Shown piece after piece: positions 49,435 to 61,716 of a stretch of 64,000 nucleotides of DNA. The notes below the pieces were generated by a model that ran no database searches, was not told the origin of the DNA, and was given only the letters and a program-made list of their open reading frames with translations. How positions within the stretch are numbered: position 1 is the stretch's first letter; every line of letters begins with the position of its first letter. The stretch covers positions 12,400,697 to 12,464,696 of the forward strand of contig CM055111.1 of the NCBI GenBank assembly GCA_029204225.1. The letters run 5' to 3'. The DNA is from Diphasiastrum complanatum. Its lineage: Eukaryota; Streptophyta; Lycopodiopsida; Lycopodiales; Lycopodiaceae. The translations under genes were made by a program, and so were the position numbers.

Positions 49435-50100
49435 TGTTGGATTTATTCCTTTACTCTCCTGAATCCCATGTTAATCTAGTTCCATTCACATTGTTACAGT
49501 TTTACATGCATTGTCACATAGTCTACAGAAATACTCTATTATCGAAGACAGACATCAGAATGGCAACTGACTTGTCAAAGAAGGTCGAATTGTCGGAGAA
49601 ACATCCACTCTATTGACTATCATCAAACTATCGAGGAAGTTTGACTCCATCAACGATCGACAGCCGGCTTTATCGACTATCGACAGTGACACTCTGAATA
49701 GTCGAAGCCTTATCACATCCACTTATTGTATTGTGCAACTACTTGGACAATGACAACAACCGTCACGATCTACTCCAGACGGCGCAACAACTCCACGCCA
49801 CCTCCTTGTGCACACATCTACACAATTAAAATTTTTATATAGATGACAATTGTAATCTATCAGCAATATACCAGAATTATTGGAAACAGACATACTAGAT
49901 GCTTTCATGCATCGATTATTCCTTTCAGACTGATTATCAGTAATAAGCTCATAGCTTTTATAGAGTGGAGTTGGCTTCTTGAGCACGTGGTTTTGCCCAC
50001 AATTGTCTTGTGCTCACAACATCCATCTGACTTATATTTTCATACACATCAATCTGAATCGTCTATTGTCTTGTTGTTGGGTTCAGATCTTTGTCAGTGT
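49435..50100 (+). mobile_element. Probable 3' LTR of copia copy a
   Basis: TGTTGGATTTATTCC directly follows the polypurine tract of the preceding copia gene. The sequence has repeated short ATCGAC motifs (CTATCGACAGTGAC, CAACGATCGACAGCC) and no coding signal. The right edge is not defined; the second copia relic begins near 50220. Confidence 0.5.
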
Positions 50101-50219
50101 TGCATGCTTTGCTATCTCTCATTTTCTATTTGACTTCCTAAATTGCTTTGTCTGATTGTTTGTTCTTCCGATTCTGTAGCGCAAATAGATTCTTTACGTC
50201 CGCTTGTGTAATCCATTGT

Positions 50220-51595
50220 GATCCAAGCAACGACGCACCGAGGATTCTCCTTCCCAAATCCCGACAAAGAGAGCGCAAACCACCTATAAGGTATATCAAA
50301 AAATCTATGGTTTATATCTTATTCGAGTGCCAACTACTGTCAAAAAAGCACTTAGTCATCCCAATTCAGATCTATGGAGGGAAGCCATGGATAAAAAGTA
50401 TTCATCTCTCATCAAGGACCAGACTTGGACTTTTGTCGAAATGCCTACCAGCAAAAATGTAGATGATTGTAAATGGATATTCAAAATCAAATAAAAGTTG
50501 GATGGAATTATTGATTAAAGAAAAGCTCTACTTGTCGCAAGAGGATTCTCGCAGATATAGAATATCAACTATTATGAGACTTTCAGTTGGGTAGTTAAGC
50601 ATTTTTTAGTCAGACTTCTACTATCATATGCTACTGCAGCCAATCTGGAGATACATTAGACGGATGTACATATAGCTTATCATAATGGAGTTATTGAAGT
50701 AGATATCTGCATGATACAGCTCAAAGGCTACATTTTTAGAGGGAAAAATTAATCATGTATGCAAACTCCATAAAACACTTTATGGCTTGAGGCAATCTGC
50801 CAAAGCATGGTTCCGAAGGATCAACACTTTTCTTATCAATCACGGTTATGAACCAAGTACTTCAAACTCAAATTCATACTTTAGGTCAGTGCAATATTCT
50901 TTTATTATTATCAATTTGTCCATGGATGACACACTTCTCTTCAACAACAATGTCAAACTAATAAAAGATGAGAAATGAATGTTGTCTTTAGAATTCAACA
51001 TGACAAATCTAAGCGAAGCTCAATATTGTCTAGGTATTCAAATCCAAAGAGACAAGAAGCAAAAGTTGATCTACATGCAGAGATATATCTACAATATGTT
51101 GATAAGATATAATATGATGATTTGCAAATTAGCTCATTCACCAATGGATCTAGGACTCAAATTGTCGAAGGCCCCACTGTCCTCAGATGATAGAAGACAA
51201 GGAGCATATGTGGGAGTACCCTTATCATTCGATGGTAGGTTCTCTTATGTACTCAATGATCTATACCAGACCAGACATAGGCTTTGCAATCAGTTCCTTC
51301 AGTCAGTTTATAGCTAATTTTGAAATTAGACATTGGAAGACCCTCATCAGAGTCATGATAATAATTCAAGCTAACATGGACCTATTTATTTGTTATGAAG
51401 TAGTTGACAACGACAAACTCAATATTCTTAGTGGCTATTCGTATGCAAGTTGAGCAGGAGATGTAGACACTCATAAATCCACATCTAGATTTACTCCTCA
51501 ATGGTCCTATTTCATGGAATAGTCACAAGCAAACTTTGATAGCTCTATCATCTACTGAATCAGAGTATATTGTAGCACGTTTTTCTAAAACAATA
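50220..51595 (+). pseudogene. Ty1/copia RT-RNase H relic (copy b)
   Basis: Readable segments in copia order: KALSHPNSDLWREAMDKKYS, KDQTWTFVEMPTSKNVDDCK, WIFKIK, RKALLVARGFSQ, YETFSWVVK, QYSFIIINLSMDDTLLFNNN (the YVDD site reads SMDD), LSEAQYCLGIQIQRD, VGSLMYSMIYTRPDIGFAIS and KQTLIALSSTESEYIVA. Stops are frequent. It ends abruptly near 51595, where a minus-strand LTR region begins. It shares the FNNN sequence and general text with copy a, so both belong to one family. Confidence 0.85.
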
Positions 51596-51599
51596 TGCT

Positions 51600-52299
51600 C
51601 TGACAATTTTATTTGATCTCCTAAGGTGTGTAGATGCACCAAGATAAGACTAGATTGAGATTCAAGATCTATCTTTGATTCTATGGCAAAAACACACTAC
51701 TACATGCATTCAATCACTTCCAACTCTCACTCACACGTGTGGGAAGGTTCTAAAAATAATCTAAGTAAAACAAGCTACTCTCCTCAGGTAGAGAGAGAAA
51801 ATCATAATGAGCTCTCGGGTAGAGAGAGAAAGCTAAAAACCAATTACTCACAAAATCCACTCAATATCAAAATCAATTAGATCCAAATGAGAAGTACAAT
51901 GATACTCGTAGATCCACGAGCTACCACTATGCTTAACTATGATTGGACCACAAATTTGCCACCTCTTAGTCCTATTGGACCATTGATCCATTCACCTCTA
52001 AATTCTATTGGACCATTTTCAAGCAAACCTCAACTTCTATTGGACCCCTCAAGGTTCCACCTCTAGATCCTATTGGACCTCTTAAATCTCATCAAACAAA
52101 AGTATTACACTTGTCTACACTCTAATTGGCACGAGTTTATCCTCTTACTCTATTTTGGCTAAATAGTGGCATTACAAGTGGAAATGGGTAATTTGCCATC
52201 TATGCCAAATTTGGTCTTATCAACATCCTACACCTGGATGCTTGATATAAAAACATAAGACCCCTATATCTAACATAGATAATCTTTTTCAATTCTTCA
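51600..52299 (-). mobile_element. LTR region of a minus-strand copia element
   Basis: On the minus strand the RNase H end at 52317 is followed by the purine-rich TTTTTTAGGAGTG and then TGAAGAATTG (starting at 52299). The same purine tract precedes the 3' LTR at 40360, so the two elements are related. The region contains repeated CCTATTGGACC motifs (at least four between 51980 and 52085). The left edge is not defined. Confidence 0.5.
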
Positions 52300-52316
52300 C
52301 ACTCCTAAAAAATTAT

Positions 52317-52690
52317 CTATGAAGATTTGAGCATTGATCTTGATATAACTCCAAGATTAGATCTATACTTGATGAAAGCACTTTTGCTCAAAGGCTTGGT
52401 GAGTAGATCGGCAATACAAGAGGACGAGTTGACATGCTCCAAATAGATTTCTCCTCCAATAAGCTTTTCTCTCACAAAATGGTGTGCCACTTCTATATGC
52501 TTGCTTCTTGCATGAAATATGGGATTATTGGCAAGAGCTTGGGACGAGATATTATCACACTTGATCATTGGTAGATCATATTCCTTGATGCACTTTAGCT
52601 CCAATAATAATCTCTTGATCCAAAGCACCTCTTTGGTGGTTGTAGTGAGCGCTTTGTACTCGGCCTCACATAGCAGAGCAAACGCCGTTG
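52317..52690 (-). pseudogene. Ty1/copia RNase H C-terminus, minus strand
   Basis: The minus-strand frame reads CEAEYKALTTTTKEVLWIKR, LLLELKCIKEYDLPMIKCDN, ALANNPIFHARSKHIEVAHH, FVREKLIGGEIYLEHVNSSS, CIADLLTKPLSKSAF. This is the classical copia RNase H end (EAEY, ..D/N...A, ARSKHIEV.hHFvRE, ADlLTK). About 124 codons are open. The upstream part of the element is missing: gene A sequence begins at about 52830. Confidence 0.9.
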
Positions 52691-54579
52691 AATACGATGA
52701 TTATGATTTGGTACGTAGATATTATATTGGTATTGATATTGTTAAGTTTTCTTATTTCAAACACTATGTTAAAGTATGTGTTTGTAGTGTTATGTCTCAT
52801 TATAAATTTATTTTATTTATTCCTATACAGGATGCGATTGAAATAGATGCCTTTGGTATGAGACATGGAGGCATCCGAGGTGTATCAACCAGGAGAAAGG
52901 ATGTGTCTCTATCTCATTATTTGAAAAACTTTCAAAATAATGAGATTTGTATATATCATTCATCTTTTAATCCATATGCAACCACTGTCATTATGGCCAT
53001 CAAATCATTATGAGTTTGTTTAGGAGGCCATAAGTACGCAAAAGGAACATATAAAATATTTTTTGTCAAAAGGGATTTGGCAATTAAAATATTGGGCTAT
53101 AAGTTAGAATTAAAGTAGAATCACTATGTTACTGTACTGTGGATCCTATCCGTCGATAAGAATCAGTTGGCCTTGCCACGAGGCGAGTCGATGGGACACG
53201 CGTCCCGTCAACGACAACTTGGGTCATGCATGGGTTGCTTGAGTGAAGAACTATATGTTTTCATTTTAAGAAATACAGTTGTTATGTGAGCTTGGTGTGG
53301 AGAGTGTTTTCTGTCTGTGTTACTGTGTAGCATGATCTGTGTTCTTGTTCGAAGCAAATTCTAAGTTGGTATTAGAGCCGTACAGGGAGATTTCACAGTA
53401 TAGTGTCGCCGTTGAAGAGAGCTTCGGGAGAAGAGTCTTCTAAGAGTTCGGAGTTTACGACGGGTTGTAGACGGAAAGGGAAGCACTAGTGCACAGATTC
53501 TAGTACACAGAAGCTTGCTGAGCTTGAGACTATGTGAGGATTTGGAGACAAGAGTTGTCGGCTGAATCAGAACCTTAGCCAAACAAAATTTTACTTGGCG
53601 TTTGCAGTCGGTGTGCATTCAAACGGACACCGTTTTGAGAACTGTTTGAAGCATTAGACTCCTAGCAGTAGGGCGACCTCAGAGGAAGAGGATTGGCCAG
53701 TTAGAGAGCTGTAAACAGTCACCCAAGTTCAGTATTTTCAAGGAAAACTGTGGCCTAGAGTTTGGAAGCTCAAAATTGTTGATTTCTCTTCATTATAGCC
53801 ATTAAGCAAAGAGAGCGCTGGAACGATTCAAAGGGGCAGTCATAATCATTAAAGCTGCCATAGCTCGTGAAGGAGGAGCAGACCCACGAGGAGGGTCGCG
53901 CGCGCCCAGTTTGGCCATCAACTTGGTGTAAAATGGTGTCTCGCGGCTAGAGGGAAGCGTTTGAGCATGCCAGATCATGGACAACCGTCAGATCTAACTC
54001 ACATAGACCTGTGGTAAAGATCGAGTCTCCAAGAACTGTTGTGGGCCATTGGATTTAGGATAGCCATTGGGCCTTGAAGAAAGCTAAATGGAGTTGAAGG
54101 GTAAACTGGCCTTCAACTTCATTAAAAATTTTCACTCTGAAGTTGGAGCTGGATCCCTTCACTAGTGAAGTTTGAAGCTTCTTCATTCTGAAGAAATAGT
54201 TCAAAAATTTAAAAAGCCCTTAAGTTTGCCTCCTTTATCCGTTTTGACCCAAACGAAGGGCTACGGACTCCAAACAAAGGGCACCTGGACTGTACCTGTA
54301 AGCAGGGTACCGCAAAATAGAGTGATTGTAGCAGAGAAAGTGTTCAAAGTGTGCCAAAAGTGATTTCACCATTCCATTGGGCACGTAGTTGGGAGTTGAT
54401 GACAGAGTATATTTTGGAAGGCGACGCCGATTTGGCTTTCAATTTGGCGGAAAAGCAGCGGGTGGCCTGGTAAGGGAAAAAGTGCAAGTCATTATTTTCA
54501 ACTTCTGACATCACATTTCGCCTCGGCATACTACTTTTAGCCTACGGTTTAAGTTTCAGACAGTTTTGCGATTACAAAC

Positions 54580-57500
54580 ATGGGAGAGTCCATTTTGAGT
54601 GAAAGTAGCAAATTGGACGGGATTTCCAACTATGCAGTGTGAAAACATACTAATGGAAAAGGACATGTGGGATGTCTTCACAGGTGATGAGAGAAGACCG
54701 CCAAATGAGACGAACATCAAAGTGTTCGACAAGAAGGTGAGGAAAGCTTTGACCTTCATTAACTTGTCAGTGAAGGATCACATCATTACCCACATTTGTG
54801 ATGCTGTTACACCCAGGCATGCATGGGATGTGCTAAAGGAGTAGTTTGAGACGTCAAATCTGTCAAGAATCATGTTTTTGAAGTCAAAATTGAATAGTGT
54901 TTGCATGGAGCAAGGAGAGCACATTCAGACTTATATGACCAGAATCAAGACAATGAGGGATGAACTGCACTCTATTGGTGAGCACATACGTGATGTGGAG
55001 CTGGTGCACAATGCATTGTGCAGCATTGCAAAACCGTATCATATGTTTGTGAGCAGAATAACATCAAGAGAAAGATTGCCAACCTTTGATGAGCTCATAG
55101 GAATCTTGATGCAGGAAGAGCAACGATGTGAAATGGTGAAAGCTAGACGTCAAAATATTGATGATCAGGCACTTGCGACATGCCATAAACAAGGCAAGGG
55201 CAAGGGCAAGAAGAAGTCTAAACATCAATTCGCCAAGACTCAGGAGGACGAGGGATCTTCCAGCAAGACCAAGAAGAAAGACAAGTGCTTCCATTGCAGT
55301 AAAAAGGGTCAGTGGAAGAGTGAATATCAGAAATTCCTAGCGGAATCAGGCAAGGGAAAACCAAAGCAAACAGGTAACCTTGTCGATGAGGGTGAGATTG
55401 AAGACCCTAGCATTTTCATATCAGCATTGTCATCTAATCAAGATGATCAGGCGTGGTATATTGACTCGGGAGCTACAAGACACATGACAGGTAACAAGGA
55501 TTGGTTGAGTAGCTTGAAAGTGTTAGATAATGGAACATCCATTTCACAAGTAAATGGTAATGTGTGCAAGATCAAGGGGATAGACATCGTTTCAATCCAA
55601 CTACCTGATGTCAAAAGCAGGATGATCAAGGAGGTACTTTACGTACCAGGTTTGAAGAAAAATCTACTTTCTATTGGAGTCATTACTGATCAAAAGTTGA
55701 AAGTAGAATTTGCCCATGATCGTTGCTTTCTGAAGGACGTGAACCAAAAGTTCAAAATTATTGCGGATGATATAAGGGAGCCCAACACTAAATTGTACAG
55801 GTTGAATGCCACAATCAAGAGGCAACATGGACTTGTCTTGTCCATTCCATCGCAAACTGAACTATGGCATAAGAGGCTTGGTCACTTGAACTTAGGAAGC
55901 CTCAGTTTGATGAGGAAATTAGAAATGGTGAGAGGATTGCCTACAATAGAAGACCACTTGAAATCTATGTGCAAATCATGTGTGTATGGGAAGCATCATC
56001 GAGAGAATTTCAATAAAGGTGGTGTTGCAAGGGCAAAGAATATCCTGGATTTGATCCACACATATTTATGCGGGCCTATGAGGACTATGTCCTCAGGTAA
56101 AGTCTTCTATTTCATAACCTTTATTGATGATATGTCACGTAAAACGTGGATTTACTTCTTGAAGAAGAAATCGGATGCATTTTACAATTTCAAGAGCTTC
56201 AAAGCATTGGTCAAAAATCAGACAAGTAGGAAAATCAAAGTTTTAAGATCAAATAGTGGAGGTGAGTACAAGTCTAACGACTTCAATGATCTTTGTGATC
56301 AATGTGGGATCAAAAGACAATTTACGCAAGCTCATACTCATGCTCTCAATGGTGTAGCTGAGCGCAATAATCGTACGATTGTGAAAATTGCCAGATCTAT
56401 GCTAGCTGAGATGAAACTACCAAAAGATTTTTGGTCAGAAGCATGTAGTACGGCTCTACCATTATCATACCAAAGATAACACCTAAGGAGGCATTCACGA
56501 AGAAGAATCCAAAGGTGAACCACTTGCGAATCTTTGGTTGTAACGCCTTTGTACACATTCCTAAGGAAGAGAGACGTAAACTTGATGTGAAAGCTATCAA
56601 GTGTATATTCCTAGGATACAATGATCGTGTGAAGGGCTATAGATGTTTTGATCCAGTGGATAACAAAATACATGTAAGCCGTGATGTCATCTTTGATGAA
56701 TCCAAGATCTATGAAGACGAGGATGCTGAGAAGATAGACACATCCAGTGGGAAAGATGGTATAGTGAGGATACCTCCTGATGATGATCCATTTATTGACT
56801 TTCCTAGTGATGGACATGAGGATACATCTCAAGATACTACTACTCAACCTCAAGAGGCAGGTTGGAGAGGTAGAGATAAACTTTTGGTGCAAGAAGGATT
56901 GAAGTTGCAGGTGACAAACGCAAGGAGGAAGATGTACCGTGAGATATATTTTCACTAGGAAGCCGATCACCTAACAAGAAGCTCCCTAAGTGGTTTAGGG
57001 TTTAGGGTTAACAAGAGAGAAGATCAACAAGAGAGAAGACATCGCTTTATAGTCTTAAACAGGCACCACGTGCATGGTATAGCAGGATTGATGCCTACTT
57101 TTGTTCAAAGGGGATGGTGAGAACACATTCTGATCCGAATTTGTATGTCTTATGCTTTAATGGTATGATTGCTTTGATTGCTCTTTATGTTGATGACTTG
57201 ATTATTATGGGAAATAATCAAGAGAGGATAGACATGATCAAGAAAGACCTCATGGATCAATTTGAGATGACAGATCTCAACCTAATGCATTATTGCCTTA
57301 GAGTAGAAGTGTGGCAAAAAGGACACAAAGTGGGTTTAACATAGGTGAAGTATGTCAAAGAGTTGTTGCACAAGTTTAGGTTGCAGAATTGCAAACTAGT
57401 GAACACTCCTATTGAACCAGGTAAAAAGCTTTCTAAGCTTGATGAGTCACAGCCATTTGATGCTATGCTGTATAGGCAATTAGTAGGGAGCTTGATTTAC

Positions 57501-58108
57501 CTTACCATGACTAGACCAGATATATGCTATGTTGTTGGTATTGTAAGTCAGTTTATGGTAGCACCTACAGAAATGCATTGTAAGACAGCTAAGTGCATTT
57601 TGCATTATGTCAAAGGCACTTCAGATTATGTTTTGATTTACAGGAAGCATGAGGGTTTACCTGAGTTATGTGGGTATGTGGATGCGGATTGGGGAGGTGA
57701 CTATGATGATCGTAGATCCCTCATAGGGTATGTATTACAGCTTTGTGGATGTTGTTTTTCTTGGTCTAGTAAGAAGCAAAGTACAATTGCTCTATCCACC
57801 ACAGAAGCAGAGTATAAGGCAATGTGTAGTGAAGCACATGAAGCTATCTGGTTGAGACAATTCTTGGAAGAAGCCGACATGAAACAGAAAAATTCCACAA
57901 CTATACATAGCGACAGTGAGAGTGGCATTCAGCTAGCAAAGAATCCAGTGTTCCATGCGAGAACCAAAGACATTGAGATTCAGTATCACTTTATACGTGA
58001 GAGACTGCTGAGTCGTGAAATTCATGTTGTTCATTGTAGTACGGAAGAACAACTAGCTGATAAGTTTGATAAGTTTATATCAAAACTTTCTGTACTTAAG
58101 GTTTGTTG
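54580..58108 (+). pseudogene. copia gag-pol polyprotein, several disabling changes
   Basis: Gag starts at ATG 54580 (MGESILSESSKLDGISNYAV) and shifts frame at once. It continues with NILMEKDMWDV and a TAG at 54842 that replaces Gln in KEQFETSN. The zinc knuckle CFHCSKKGQWKSEY lacks its His and last Cys. Protease: WYIDSGATRHMTG. Integrase: LWHKRLGHLN, CKSCVYGKHH, FITFIDDMSRK, SGGEYKSND; the first catalytic Asp of the core (usually HSDxCGPM) reads HTYLCGPM. A frameshift lies at about 56470. The RT N-terminal half is deleted between 56958 and 57045. RT resumes SLKQAPRAWYSRIDAYF, ALYVDDLIIMG (YVDD present), then RNase H GYVDADWGGD and STTEAEYKAMCSE, ending near 58108. Confidence 0.92.
56992..57040 (+). 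repeat. Telomere-like motif and duplicated filler at a deletion junction
   Basis: GGTTTAGGGTTTAGGGTTA contains two copies of the plant telomere unit TTTAGGG. It is followed by AACAAGAGAGAAGATC and AACAAGAGAGAAGACA, a short tandem duplication. The whole lies exactly where the copia RT N-terminal coding region is missing, so it looks like filler DNA added during end joining. Confidence 0.6.
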
Positions 58109-58738
58109 ACTTTACAGCTATGTATATGGCTGTATAAAAAGTAGACTCTACTTTAAGGGAGAGAGTTAGAATGAAAGTAGAATCACCGTGTTAGTGTACT
58201 ATGGGTCCTATCAGTTGATAAGAATTAATTGGCCTCGCCACGAGGCGAGTCGACGGGACACGCGTCCCGTCAACGGCAACCTGGGTCATGCATGGGTCGT
58301 CTGAGTGAAGAACTATATGTATAGTGTAATTTCATTTTAAGAAATACAGTTGCTATGTGAGCTTGGTGTGGAGAGTGTTTTTTGTCTGTGTTATTGTGTA
58401 GCATGATCTGTGTTCCTGTTCAAAGCAAATTCTAAGTCTATACTCCCAATGATACTACAAAAAGATCATCTGCAATGGCCCTTTATTTAGGTTACATTGA
58501 CATGAGCAAAAGAAAAAATTTAGAATTTTTGGATCCATATGAAAGTAGATTATTCCTTCATGACAATACCATCCGTCTGAATCTTGAAGAGGATGATGAT
58601 AATTAAACAATTTTCTGTAATAGATTTATGATATATTAGAAGGAACTCTCTTTTGTTATGAACTTGAATGTCTTTCAAAAAATTGTAACATTTGACGAGT
58701 TTTTAGCTTGATATCTAAATTGTGCTCTTCTGTAAAAC

Positions 58739-61440
58739 CACTAAAAAAGTTGAACTAAATATTTATTTCTTAAATTGTGTCCTCCATGATTTGTAGCTCT
58801 ATGAAATGCTCCTCTTGCTTGCCAATGAGATTTTTCCATGCCTTGTGATGACCAGATACTTAAGCTCCCATATTCCTTTGCAAAATAAGCTGCATGATGA
58901 AGAAGGATGTGCTGCAAACAAGAATTTTGATGAGTCACATCAGTAGAAAAATATATAAGCTAGAATGAGATAAGTACCAGATAATGATATAAATTAGCAC
59001 CATGTAATGAGTAATGTTGTCTTTTCTCCAACAATCATGTACAGATTTTACAAATGTGGTGCAATGATTTTGCAAAGTCCTCATATCTTCTGTTGATAGG
59101 TTTTCTTTTCTGATAGCACCTATGAGTTTGTCTAAGTTGGTCCACACTTGTCTCTTTTCCACTCAATTACTTCCTTCTAGTTTTCGTGTTGCTTGAATAA
59201 TTTCTCTCCAAATTTTGTATCTAACACTTGATTCTTTGCACGTGTGATTGGATAAGAATCTTCTTGCTTTAGCACCTCCAAATGATGGCTTATTAAGAAC
59301 ATTTCCTTTTTTTTCGGAGAGTCTATCACTTTTTTTAATCGTGACATTCCGTTTATGTAGTCCTACGTTTGACATAACTATTTCCAACCTCCTAATTGAT
59401 GCTTTAGCCACATACTTCGGTTTATAATTCCATGCTAGTAGAATATGCAAGTAAATAAGTTTTTCAATAATACGAACCTCAGCATGCAATGTGCATATGT
59501 GAACATTTTCTAATGGAATTGGATCTTCAGCTTCTCGTGTTGGGCCAATGTTTGATCGTCCCAAATTCATATTGTAGCAATCCTTCATGCAATAAAGACA
59601 TGGATGCTTTGATGTTGCCTCATGAGAGATATTATACATATATTCTAATGTTTTCAAATCCCCTGCAAGGTGCCATTGAATTTGAAAACTTCCATGATTT
59701 TCGATTGTAAATTTCTCACCCTCTAATTGTCTCTTTATAATCTCGCCATAATTTGTTCTTGAAAATATCCATGAAAGTATTTTATGGTCCTCTTTCAAGA
59801 CCTGTAGTGAAGCAAGTAATGCATGACATGTTAATAAAAATTGGCAAGGTATGAAATGCTAATAACGATATTATAAATGAAAATTGAAATGTATACCTAG
59901 AATGCCACCAACCACCATATGTGATTTTCTGATTGAACACTAAACGTTTGATCATCTGTATCTAAAATTTTGTTCATCAAAGTGACACTCACTCGTTCTA
60001 ACTTTTGACCTTTGATGATTTCAGATTCATCCAGTTTTATTAGAATGATAATCTTTCCATTTACTTGATGTTTTCTAGTTTATAGAATCGAATAATGTAT
60101 TTTAGAACATTTTCAATATCAAGGAAAATATTATTGCAATCGTTGTAATTGAGCTCACTCACCATATTCTGATTTGTATAATTCAGTTATATGAAGTGGT
60201 TGGCCAACTACTTTGAACATTTCGTCATTATAATAATTTCCTGCTAATCTTACCCGATATGGACGCGGAAGATAAGTCTTTTTCACCCTCACTTGGGAAA
60301 AAGCTTCTTTAACTATTCTAAAAAAAGTAAAATAAGCATTTCTACTAATTCCAAAAACATTACATGCACCTTGTATCACATTTGCATCCAAGTATGATTG
60401 AACCTTAATCAAAACAGTCTCTGCAATTTCATTTTTCATTTTTTCAAACCGAGCACTTTTCATCATTTCCTTTGCTGACTTTCTTGTTAACACATGACTT
60501 AAAGATGATCCAATGCATGATCGATCTATTAAATAGTTCTTTGCCACCAAACATGATCTGCAACAAACATAAGAAACCAAAATTATGTTTAGCAAATAAA
60601 TAATTCATGTTATCAAGTGAAAATCAAACTTAAATGACATATACAATCAAATAAACAGTTTACATGAATACCTTCTTTTCTGATTGCCGCTATGTGTAGA
60701 TAAGTCATCAATATTCTTCATCGGTACTCTCTTTCTTTTCTTTTTCATCAGTCTTTTTGATAACTTTTATATCAAACAATAGATTTTAGACTCTTGGATC
60801 GCAACTTTTCCAAGGATTCTAACATTTCTTGGTTTGATCTCCGAAGAGTAGTGATTGTAGCATTCAACTCTGACATAGCATTCTTGAGTGCATTGTTTTC
60901 AACACTAGTGTGTTGCACATAATGAGACAATTGCTGATTTGCACGTTGCGATTGTTGATTAGCAAACTATAATTGTTGATTAAGACAATATATGTTATGC
61001 ATTCCAATATTACACAACCTTTGACAATATCCAAGTAATCCGCTATTTCCTTCACATACGAATCTGAAAAGATGAGTTACGAACTTAAAATCTGGACACA
61101 AATTGGTAGCTGGATCATTAAGATAAATTGATCCATCCACCCACAAATCTATATTCATATGATTATTGATTTTCAATTCTCTAACTATTGTAGCAACATT
61201 GTCTACAACTTGAATTTTTCTTAATAATTGGTGTGCTTTGCATAGGAAGAGCTACATGCAAATGGAATATTGCCATTGTTGAAAGCTACAATCCGTAAAT
61301 GCTTCAAATTATGGTTAATCAACATGAATAGATCTATCATACCTTACTTTTGTAATGTTTATGTTGCATTGATAAATTGTAACGCCTCATATTTCACTAT
61401 AAGCATACAATGATTTCAAAAGTTCTGCTACTCCCACTTC
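58739..61440 (-). pseudogene. Gene B: DDE-type transposase-like protein, multi-exon
   Basis: Minus-strand reading in order: NHMNIDLWVDGSIYLNDPAT near 61150; a probable coiled coil (ANQQSQRANQQLSHYVQHTS, then NATITTLRRSNQEMLESLEK) at 60950-60770; an exon end at QKR|GTATTC (60672). The next exon from about 60563 carries a helix-turn-helix-like segment (ACNVFGISRNAYFTFFRIVK). Then come IILIKLDESEIIKGQKLERV and TFSVQSENHIWWLVAF, an intron, and at 59800 LSWIFSRTNYGE, IQWHLAGDLKTLEYMYNI, KHPCLYCMKDC and CTLHAEVRIIEKLIYLH. The tail is HWQARGAFHRATNHGG and the stop at 58741. KLDES and AGDLK are candidate first and second catalytic Asp sites; the Glu is not certain. The Cys pair fits a zinc-binding insertion. 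TAG replaces Gln at an exon end (about 59894), TGA sits at 59163-59165, and there are frameshifts near 60960-61200. I cannot name the superfamily. Confidence 0.6.
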
Positions 61441-61716
61441 AGTTTTTGCATTGAGCACACCAAGATTTTCAGTCTTAAAGCTCTAGTCCTTAGTTCTGGA
61501 ATGAGCATGCAGAGAAGTTATTACATATCATGCTTAACTAACTTTTGTCTGAAGTTAACCATACCAATTAAACGTCGGGCAAGGCCGAAAACTCAGAAAT
61601 GATGACCAAAAGTTATCGGCTCGCATTCTCTCTCTACGTAACCTCTCTCTAAAGTGAAATTTCTTAAAGGGCCCATTTTGAGCCCATATTTTCCATAATG
61701 GCCCTTCTACACAGCC

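Larger units (their letters stand above)
53102..58437 (+). mobile_element. Complete-ended Ty1/copia element inserted in gene A
   Basis: LTRs are 53102-53366 and 58164-58437; they begin AGTTAGAAT and end ATTCTAAGT, not the usual TG...CA. CTATA flanks both sides (53097-53101 and 58438-58442), and removing the element and one CTATA restores the sequence of the uninterrupted gene A copy at 63.6 kb. The primer-binding site TGGTATTAGAGCC (53367-53379) follows the 5' LTR, and a purine tract CTTTAAGGGAGAG precedes the 3' LTR. The LTRs differ by roughly 8-10 percent by eye plus a short insertion (TATAGTGTAAT) in the 3' copy, so the insertion is not recent. Confidence 0.92.
52831..58606 (+). pseudogene. 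Gene A: unknown protein, exon split by a copia element
   Basis: The exon opens after TTCCTATACAG at 52831 (DAIEIDAFGMRHGGIRGVST, then NNEICIYHSSFNPYATTVIM). It has an in-frame TGA at about 53011, continues to codon GGC TAT A at 53101, and resumes at 58443 (NDTTKRSSAMALYLGYIDMS, EFLDPYESRLFLHDNTIRLN) to a stop at 58604-58606. The joint is confirmed by the second copy on the minus strand at 63434-63709, which reads DLAIKILGYTPNDTTKRSST without interruption. The acidic C-terminus (LEEDDD) is shared. I do not recognise the family. Gene A is tail-to-tail with transposase gene B, 134 bp between stops, so it is probably a second gene of the same element. Confidence 0.7.
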
